From CAZGSV01 sp964528605 (GTDB lineage: Bacteria; Armatimonadota; Zipacnadia; CAZGSV01): DNA of 9,239 nt. This document shows, piece after piece, positions 5,604 through 9,239 of the stretch. Every line of letters begins with the position of its first letter. Position 1 is the stretch's first letter. The notes beneath the pieces are model-generated. The model saw nothing but the letters and a program-made list of their open reading frames with translations. It was not told the DNA's origin and did not search any database. The stretch spans positions 1 through 9,239 of the forward strand of contig CAZGSV010000123.1 of the NCBI GenBank assembly GCA_964528605.1, in the 5' to 3' direction. The position numbers were made by a program, and so were the translations under genes.

Positions 5604-6722
5604 TCAAACGCCCAGTTGCTGATGCGTGCGGAGCCAGCGCAGCAGGTCGGTCTTGTTGACGATGCCTTGCAGTTGTCCCTCGGAGACGATGAACAGGCAC
5701 TCGCATTCACCGGCCCCGAGGCGCGCGATGGCGTTCCAGGCGTCGAACTGCGGGCCGACGATCTGCTCCGGGGGCGCTGGCCTCATGACCGTGCGCACGA
5801 GCGTGTTGGGCCACTGAGAGCGGTCCACGCCACGGACCTGGTTGATGCCCACGGTGCCGAGCAGATGGCCGTCCTCGACCACGGGGAAGACGTTGTGTTC
5901 GTAATGCAGCAGGTAGTCGTGAACGAGGCGGTCGAGGTCGAGATCGGGCGACACCACAGGGCGCTCGTGGCCCATTAGTTGACTGACGGCCACGCCGGCA
6001 AGGGCGCGGCGCGCGAGCAATTGCTGGTAAGAAGCCTGGGCGGCGTTGAGCAAGAACCAGCCGACGAACGCAGCCCATATGCCCACCAGCGTCTGGCCGC
6101 CGAAGAACGCGAGGACGCCCAGGGCGATGAGGGCGTAGCCGAAGGCCTGGCCGGCGGCGGCGGCGGTGGCAGTGGCGCGGAGGAGGTCACCGGTGAAGTG
6201 CCAAATGGCAGCGCGCAGGACGCGGCCGCCGTCCAACGGGAAGCCGGGGACTAGGTTGAAGACTGCGAGCGCGACGTTGATGCCCGCCAGTTGCACCGTC
6301 ACCTCAGCCAGCGCCCGGTAGTCGGCGGCGTGAGCCGACCGATACGCCAGGAAGAACAGTGCCGCCAGCACGAGGCTGGTGAGCGGCCCGACGATGGCCA
6401 TGCGGAATTCGGTTGCCGCCGAGGCGGGCTCGTCCTGCAACTGCGAAGCGCCGCCGAATACGAACAGCGTGATGCCGGCCACGGGCAGCCCTCTGCGCCG
6501 CGCCACCACCGAGTGCGCCAGTTCATGGATCAACACCGACACAAAGAGCAGGCCGGTAGTGAGCATGCCCAAGAGGAAATAGGCCGGCTTGGGCAGCCCG
6601 GGGACCGTCGGAAGAAACTGGACCGACAGCGAAAAGGAGAAGACAAGGAAGATGATGAACCAGGAGTAGTCAATGGTGATGGGGATGCCGAGGATATGTC
6701 CCAGACGAATGCCTCTTGTCAT
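5604..6722 (-). CDS. M50-family site-2 protease with two C-terminal CBS domains
   Basis: This 372-residue intramembrane zinc metalloprotease has HELAH at 66-70 (H66 and H70 as zinc ligands, E67 catalytic) inside a membrane segment. A second motif, NLVPGFPLDGGRVLRA (156-171), provides the third ligand, D164. Hydrophobic segments lie near 19-36, 47-65, 108-127, 144-158 and 193-226. A CBS pair follows (about 244-298 and 308-365), which in this family can bind nucleotides and control activity. No PDZ domain is present, as in SpoIVFB/Rip3-type enzymes. Substrates are typically membrane-bound regulators; none can be named here. The start is decided by GGAGG (6733-6729), which abuts the ATG at 6728 but sits an ideal 6 nt before the ATG at 6722. 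The gene diverges from the nitroreductase and lies upstream of the methyltransferase. C340 and C342 in the second CBS domain are a minor oddity. Confidence 0.9.
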   Translation of the reverse strand: MTRGIRLGHILGIPITIDYSWFIIFLVFSFSLSVQFLPTVPGLPKPAYFLLGMLTTGLLFVSVLIHELAHSVVARRRGLPVAGITLFVFGGASQLQDEPASAATEFRMAIVGPLTSLVLAALFFLAYRSAHAADYRALAEVTVQLAGINVALAVFNLVPGFPLDGGRVLRAAIWHFTGDLLRATATAAAAGQAFGYALIALGVLAFFGGQTLVGIWAAFVGWFLLNAAQASYQQLLARRALAGVAVSQLMGHERPVVSPDLDLDRLVHDYLLHYEHNVFPVVEDGHLLGTVGINQVRGVDRSQWPNTLVRTVMRPAPPEQIVGPQFDAWNAIARLGAGECECLFIVSEGQLQGIVNKTDLLRWLRTHQQLGV

Positions 6723-6831
6723 TGCCATCCTCCGTCCGTGACCTGAGCCGCGGGCGCGGCCGGCTCCTGCGTCCAGGCTAGCAGAACCGGGGCGGCTTTG
6801 ACGAGAGCGTTATCGGTGGGCGGCTGAGGTG

Positions 6832-6840
6832 TGCGATAAT
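6832..6840 (+). promoter_or_regulatory. Extended -10 promoter of the nitroreductase gene
   Basis: TGCGATAAT (6832-6840) has the extended -10 TG and a GATAAT hexamer. No good -35 box lies 17 nt upstream; TTGACG at 6798-6803 is too far away. Transcription from about 6847 would give a leader of roughly 20 nt that includes the ribosome site. Confidence 0.4.
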
Positions 6841-6865
6841 GCGGCACCCGAACGGGGGTGAGAGA

Positions 6866-7381
6866 ATGGAATTGTTTGAGGCGATCGAGCGGCGGGCGTC
6901 GGTGCGCGATCTGGAGCCGGTGGAGGTGCCCCAGGCGGACCTGCTGCGCATCCTGGATGCGGGGCGGCGGGCGCCGTCGGGGATGAACCGCCAGCCCTAC
7001 CACCTGATTGTCGTCCGCGACCAGGAGACCTTGCGACGGCTGGGCGCGGCGCAAGAATGCATCGGCCACGTTTCGCTGGTGATTGCGGTAGTGGCCCACC
7101 CGGAGGAGTCCAAGTTCTGGCTCGAGGATATCTCCGCGGTGACGCAGAACATGCTGCTTGCCATCGCGGCTCTGGGGTACGCCAGCGTGTGGATCGAGGG
7201 GCGGCTGATGAGCCAGGAGCAGGAGTGGAAGGAACTCCTTGGGGTGCCCGCGGCCGACAGGCTTATGGTGATCTTGCCGGTGGGCCGGGCGAAGGGGCCC
7301 GTGACTCAGAAGGAGAAGCGGCCGCTGGCCGAGGTGGTATACGAGGAGCGCTGGGGGCAGCCCCTCGCGGCGCTGGGCTAG
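6866..7381 (+). CDS. Nitroreductase-family FMN oxidoreductase
   Basis: This 171-residue protein has the classic nitroreductase layout. The N-terminal ELFEAIERRASVRDL (2-16) and APSGMNRQPYHLIVV (36-50) bind the FMN phosphate and ring. A central helix follows (AVTQNMLLAIAALGYASVWI, 91-110), and a C-terminal LPVGRAKG (137-144) matches the usual GYP-type region. It probably works as a dimer and uses NAD(P)H to reduce nitro compounds, quinones or flavins; the true substrate is unknown. The ATG at 6866 follows GGGGGTGAGAG (6854-6864); an in-frame start at 6839 would overlap the -10 box and is rejected. At 171 residues it is at the short end of the family. It lies 75 bp upstream of arsR in the same direction, but a hairpin and a fresh promoter separate them, so a functional link to the arsenical cassette is only suggestive. 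Confidence 0.88.
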   Translation: MELFEAIERRASVRDLEPVEVPQADLLRILDAGRRAPSGMNRQPYHLIVVRDQETLRRLGAAQECIGHVSLVIAVVAHPEESKFWLEDISAVTQNMLLAIAALGYASVWIEGRLMSQEQEWKELLGVPAADRLMVILPVGRAKGPVTQKEKRPLAEVVYEERWGQPLAALG

Positions 7382-7384
7382 GCG

Positions 7385-7408
7385 CCTGGAGCGGCCGGCG
7401 CCTCCAGG
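7385..7408 (+). terminator. Hairpin after the nitroreductase gene
   Basis: CCTGGAG (7385-7391) pairs perfectly with CTCCAGG (7402-7408) around a 10-nt GC-rich loop, starting 3 nt after the stop codon. No T-tract follows, so it may act as a weak terminator or as a 3' stabilising stem. Confidence 0.4.
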
Positions 7409-7419
7409 GGAAGAGGGAG

Positions 7420-7448
7420 TTTACAGGGCGATGTGAATGGGGTATACT
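7420..7448 (+). promoter_or_regulatory. arsR promoter, leaderless geometry
   Basis: TTTACA (7420-7425), a 17-nt spacer (7426-7442) and TATACT (7443-7448) form a near-consensus promoter. The ATG at 7457 begins after an 8-nt gap, so transcription would start within about two bases of the start codon. The start site overlaps a candidate ArsR operator (7453-7471). Confidence 0.7.
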
Positions 7449-7452
7449 TCGC

Positions 7453-7471
7453 ATCGATGAATCTAGATATG
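7453..7471 (-). promoter_or_regulatory. Candidate ArsR operator, copy 1 (at the arsR start)
   Basis: Read on the minus strand the site is CATATCTAGATTCATCGAT. It contains the palindromes ATCTAGAT (7461-7468) and ATCGAT (7453-7458). It matches copy 2 (7827-7845, plus strand) at 15 of 19 positions, and covers the predicted transcription start and the ATG of arsR. This is where autorepression by an ArsR protein would be expected. Confidence 0.4.
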
Positions 7472-7786
7472 TCAATCGGAGGCCGGCCGGAGAGATTGGC
7501 CGGTTTGTTCGGCGCGCTCTCCGATCCCACGCGCCTGAAGATCGTGCGCCTGTTGCTGGACAAAGGCGAGGTGTGCGTGTGCGAACTGGTGGAGCGGCTC
7601 CGTCTGGGGCAGTCCACGGTCTCGCACCACATGGCCATCCTGAAGCAGGCGGGGCTGGTGAGGGGGTCGCGACGGGGACAGTGGATTGACTACCGGCTGA
7701 CCTCACCGGCAGCGGCGGAGCAGGCCATCGCCTTGCTGCGCATGGTGAGCGCCGGGCGTCCGCAGTCACGAAGGGCCGCGGGCTGA
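7457..7786 (+). CDS. arsR: ArsR/SmtB-family metalloid-responsive repressor
   Basis: This 109-residue winged-helix regulator contains LFGALSDPTRLKIVRLLL (17-34) and the recognition helix region STVSHHMAILKQAGLV (53-68). A wing follows (RGSRRGQWIDYRL, 69-81). The segment EVCVCELVERL (38-48) aligns with the ELCVCDL arsenic-binding motif of plasmid R773 ArsR. Here C40 and C42 are kept, and the third cysteine of that motif is replaced by valine. Family knowledge therefore points to As(III), Sb(III) or another thiophilic ligand releasing it from DNA. Start chosen at the ATG at 7457, 8 nt past the -10 box. A GTG at 7433 lies inside the promoter and is excluded; ATG 7469 would remove four residues. 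It heads the DUF2180-permease-thioredoxin cassette but is followed by a possible terminator. C-terminal residues 98-109 are a basic tail. Confidence 0.88.
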   Translation: MNLDMSIGGRPERLAGLFGALSDPTRLKIVRLLLDKGEVCVCELVERLRLGQSTVSHHMAILKQAGLVRGSRRGQWIDYRLTSPAAAEQAIALLRMVSAGRPQSRRAAG

Positions 7787-7790
7787 CGGG

Positions 7791-7808
7791 AGAGGCCAGC
7801 GCCTTTTT
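7791..7808 (+). terminator. Small stem with T-tract after arsR
   Basis: AGGC-CAGC-GCCT (7793-7804) forms a short stem that can extend by G-T and A-T pairs into the run of five T residues (7804-7808). It starts a few bases after the arsR stop. It could terminate part of the arsR message and partly uncouple it from the downstream genes. The stem is weak. Confidence 0.35.
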
Positions 7809-7826
7809 CGAGAGTTGCTGTATCCG

Positions 7827-7845
7827 CATATCCAGATTAGGCGAT
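7827..7845 (+). promoter_or_regulatory. Candidate ArsR operator, copy 2 (ahead of DUF2180 and permease)
   Basis: CATATCCAGATTAGGCGAT matches the minus-strand copy at the arsR start at 15 of 19 positions, including CATATC, AGATT and CGAT in register. It lies 22 bp before the DUF2180 start codon and after the possible arsR terminator. No convincing promoter hexamers with 17-bp spacing are visible around it; TTGCTG at 7815-7820 is a weak -35 candidate. Confidence 0.4.
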
Positions 7846-7867
7846 TGGGAAGCGGGGAGACCGGACG

Positions 7868-8098
7868 ATGCTCTGTTTCGATTGCGCGCAGGAGAAGCGG
7901 GAAGCGCCGGCGGTGGCTGTGTGCGTGCAATGCGGACGCGGGCTGTGCATGAGGCATGTGGTTCGGCAAGAGAAGGCGGTCCTCGAGCGGGTCCCGGGCG
8001 GAATGGGACCTCGGGTTGCCCGTGTGCCGGGCGCTCGTATCCGGCTCCTGTGCGGCGAGTGTGCGGCAGCGGCAGACGCGCCGGATCGTGAGCAGTAG
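7868..8098 (+). CDS. DUF2180-family small zinc-binding protein
   Basis: This 76-residue protein is arranged as C3-x2-C6, C19-x2-C22, C27-x2-H30 and C62-x2-C65. Those are eight potential ligands, enough for two zinc sites in a B-box-like cross-brace. The opening MLCFDCAQEKREAPAVAVCV and following QCGRGLCMRH match my memory of DUF2180, described mainly from archaea. Its role is unknown; between ArsR and an ArsP-like permease it might carry or buffer a metalloid or guard the transporter, which is inference. The Gly/Pro/Arg-rich stretch 40-58 is probably a flexible loop between metal sites. The ATG follows GGGGAGA (7854-7860) with 7-nt spacing. The permease start overlaps its end, implying translational coupling. 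Occurrence of an archaeal-type domain in a bacterium hints at transfer of the cassette, but base composition does not differ visibly. Confidence 0.78.
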   Translation: MLCFDCAQEKREAPAVAVCVQCGRGLCMRHVVRQEKAVLERVPGGMGPRVARVPGARIRLLCGECAAAADAPDREQ

Positions 8099-9140
8099 GC
8101 GGGTGGAGTACCTAATAGTCGTTCTGAAGTCAGGCGTAGCGGCGCTGGCGGAGTATCTGTCGGCGCACGTGCTGACTTGTCTGGTGCCGGCGCTCTTCAT
8201 CGCGGGCGCCATCTCCACGTTCATCTCCAAGGGCTGGGTGACGCGCTACTTCAGCACCAAGGTCTCCAAGGGGCTTTCCTACGGCGTCGCCTCGGTGTCC
8301 GGCGCGATACTGGCGGTGTGCTCGTGCACGGTATTGCCGCTCTTTGCGGGGCTGTACAGCGCCGGCGCTGCCTTGGGGCCGGCCGTCGCCTTTCTCTACG
8401 CCGCGCCCGCGATCAACGTGTTAGCAGCGGTCTACTCCGCCCGTCTGCTCGGCCTGCATCTGGGGATCGCCCGGGCGGTCGGTGCCGTGGTCCTCTCCAT
8501 CGTGATCGGCGCGTTGATGGCGCTGGTCTTTCGCCGCTCGGAGAAGGAGCGCGTGACCGAGTTGGCGGTCGCCGACCCGCAGGAGAAGCCAGCGAAGAGC
8601 AGCGTGCAACTACTCGCCTTCTTCCTGTCGCTAGTAGGCATTCTGATCTTCGGGGCGGGCAAGATGTGGGTGTACGCGGGCGCTTCCTTGGCCGTACTGG
8701 GGCTGGTGCTGTGGCGGTGGTTTGCGGCACCGGAGGTTCGCTACTGGCTGCGCGCCACCTGGGCGTTTGTGTTGCAGATAACCCCTTGGCTTCTCGCCGG
8801 CGTCTTCCTAGCCGGGTGCTTGAAGGCGATCGTGCCTGAGACAGCAATCCGGGCGGTGGTAGGGGGGAACACCATTTCCGGCAACCTGGCAGCCTCCGCC
8901 TTCGGTGCGGTGATGTACTTTGCGACCCTGACGGAGGTGCCGATCATCAAGGCCTTGTTGCAGTTGGGGATGGGACGCGGACCGGCGTTGTCGCTGCTGC
9001 TGGCGGGGCCCGCGCTCAGCCTTCCCTCGATGCTGGCCATAGGGGCCATCCTGGGCGCCAAGAAGGCGCTCACCTACATCGCGCTCGTCGTGATATTCTC
9101 CGCGCTCGCCGGTCTTGCTTTTGGTCACTTCGCAGTTTGA
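8088..9140 (+). CDS. ArsP/DUF318-family permease
   Basis: This 350-residue membrane protein belongs to the predicted permease family COG0701. CSCTVLPLFAGLY (78-90), with the CxC pair C78 and C80, is the diagnostic first-half motif. FLYAAPAINVLAAV (102-115), TLTEVPIIKALL (280-291) and LAGPALSLPSMLAIGA (305-320) are further conserved membrane segments. About eight to ten helices are visible, with a cytoplasmic charged loop at 149-172. Characterised ArsP proteins export trivalent organoarsenicals, and the cysteines are implicated in their binding; here the substrate is inferred from family and from the ArsR neighbour. C31 and C244 are additional membrane cysteines. The GTG at 8088 overlaps the DUF2180 stop by 11 nt; a GTG at 8103, just after TAGGCGG, is an alternative. 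The frame stays open upstream to 7956, but that stretch is DUF2180 read out of frame. A thioredoxin-like gene follows after 27 nt. Confidence 0.87.
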   Translation: MSSRRVEYLIVVLKSGVAALAEYLSAHVLTCLVPALFIAGAISTFISKGWVTRYFSTKVSKGLSYGVASVSGAILAVCSCTVLPLFAGLYSAGAALGPAVAFLYAAPAINVLAAVYSARLLGLHLGIARAVGAVVLSIVIGALMALVFRRSEKERVTELAVADPQEKPAKSSVQLLAFFLSLVGILIFGAGKMWVYAGASLAVLGLVLWRWFAAPEVRYWLRATWAFVLQITPWLLAGVFLAGCLKAIVPETAIRAVVGGNTISGNLAASAFGAVMYFATLTEVPIIKALLQLGMGRGPALSLLLAGPALSLPSMLAIGAILGAKKALTYIALVVIFSALAGLAFGHFAV

Positions 9141-9167
9141 GTGTTGCATGCCGGGAGGTGTGATCTA

Positions 9168-9239
9168 ATGAGAGTGCAGGTGCTTGGGCCCGGTTGCGCT
9201 AAGTGCCAGCAACTTGAAAAAACAGTCAGAGAGGTCGTC
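9168..9239 (+). CDS. Thioredoxin-fold small redox protein, truncated by window edge
   Basis: Only the first 24 residues are present: a strand (MRVQVLGPG), then C10-A-K-C13 and the start of a helix (QQLEKTVREVV). The GPGCAKC motif is typical of the small glutaredoxin/thioredoxin-like redox-active disulfide proteins of about 75-90 residues that often follow DUF318 permeases. It probably provides thiols to reduce or hand over a metalloid, or to keep the cysteines of ArsR, DUF2180 or the permease reduced; this is inferred from context. GGGAGGTG (9153-9160) sits 7 nt before the ATG, an excellent ribosome site. The 27-nt gap after the permease indicates the same operon. The rest of the gene lies beyond the window. 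Confidence 0.8.
   Translation, partial: MRVQVLGPGCAKCQQLEKTVREVV

Noticed and set aside
5588..5604. AGCC/GGCT stem around a GCGGCCGC core after the protease gene
   Set aside because: The stem is only 4 bp with no T-tract; too weak to call a terminator in GC-rich DNA.
5512..5706. N-terminal extension of the methyltransferase by 65 residues
   Set aside because: The added residues are low-complexity, overlap the protease gene and would place the promoter inside the coding region.
6798..6803. TTGACG as the -35 box of the nitroreductase promoter
   Set aside because: It is 31 bp from GATAAT (6835-6840), far beyond workable spacing, and no -10 box lies 17 bp after it.
7956..8087. N-terminal extension of the permease by 44 residues
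   Set aside because: It is the DUF2180 gene read in another frame; the cysteine pattern of DUF2180 supports that gene as the real one.

Overview
The window reads as ordinary chromosome of a GC-rich, probably uncultured bacterium. The left-edge transporter belongs to a family (DUF6785/OPT-like) that I associate mainly with Armatimonadota, Planctomycetota and similar phyla. An Armatimonadota-like host is a guess from gene content, not a demonstrated assignment. I see no phage genes, insertion sequence, CRISPR array, tRNA or rRNA.

Layout. (1) Positions 1-1623, minus strand: a large multi-pass membrane protein of the DUF6785 type, cut by the left edge. (2) 1624-1881: divergent control region with one clean promoter for each direction. 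(3) 1882-4244, plus strand: a four-gene operon made of a DUF2089 zinc-ribbon/HTH regulator, a YvlB-like protein (SHOCT-like hairpin plus DUF4097 beta-solenoid), a second SHOCT-like protein and a small membrane protein. It resembles envelope-stress gene sets such as Bacillus yvl, but its function is not known. (4) 4245-4341: convergent hairpin region. (5) 5511-4342, minus: a solitary N4/N6-type DNA methyltransferase with its own promoter. (6) 6722-5604, minus: an M50 site-2 protease with two CBS domains. (7) 6866-7381, plus: a nitroreductase. (8) 7457 to the right edge, plus: a metalloid-type cassette of ArsR regulator (CVC motif), DUF2180 zinc protein, ArsP/DUF318 permease and a CxxC thioredoxin-fold protein cut by the right edge. 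The likely logic is sensing, zinc- or thiol-assisted handling and membrane export of an arsenical or similar thiophile.

Three patterns go beyond gene calling. First, four genes (transporter, DUF2089, methyltransferase, arsR) have -35/-10 boxes with exactly 17-bp spacers and a start codon only 7-8 nt after the -10 box, which predicts leaderless mRNAs. Second, the DUF4097 protein has six exact 18-residue coils with a four-rung cysteine ladder and a four-rung asparagine ladder. Third, a 19-bp site at the arsR start recurs in inverted orientation, with 15 of 19 matches, ahead of the DUF2180-permease genes, suggesting a shared ArsR operator.
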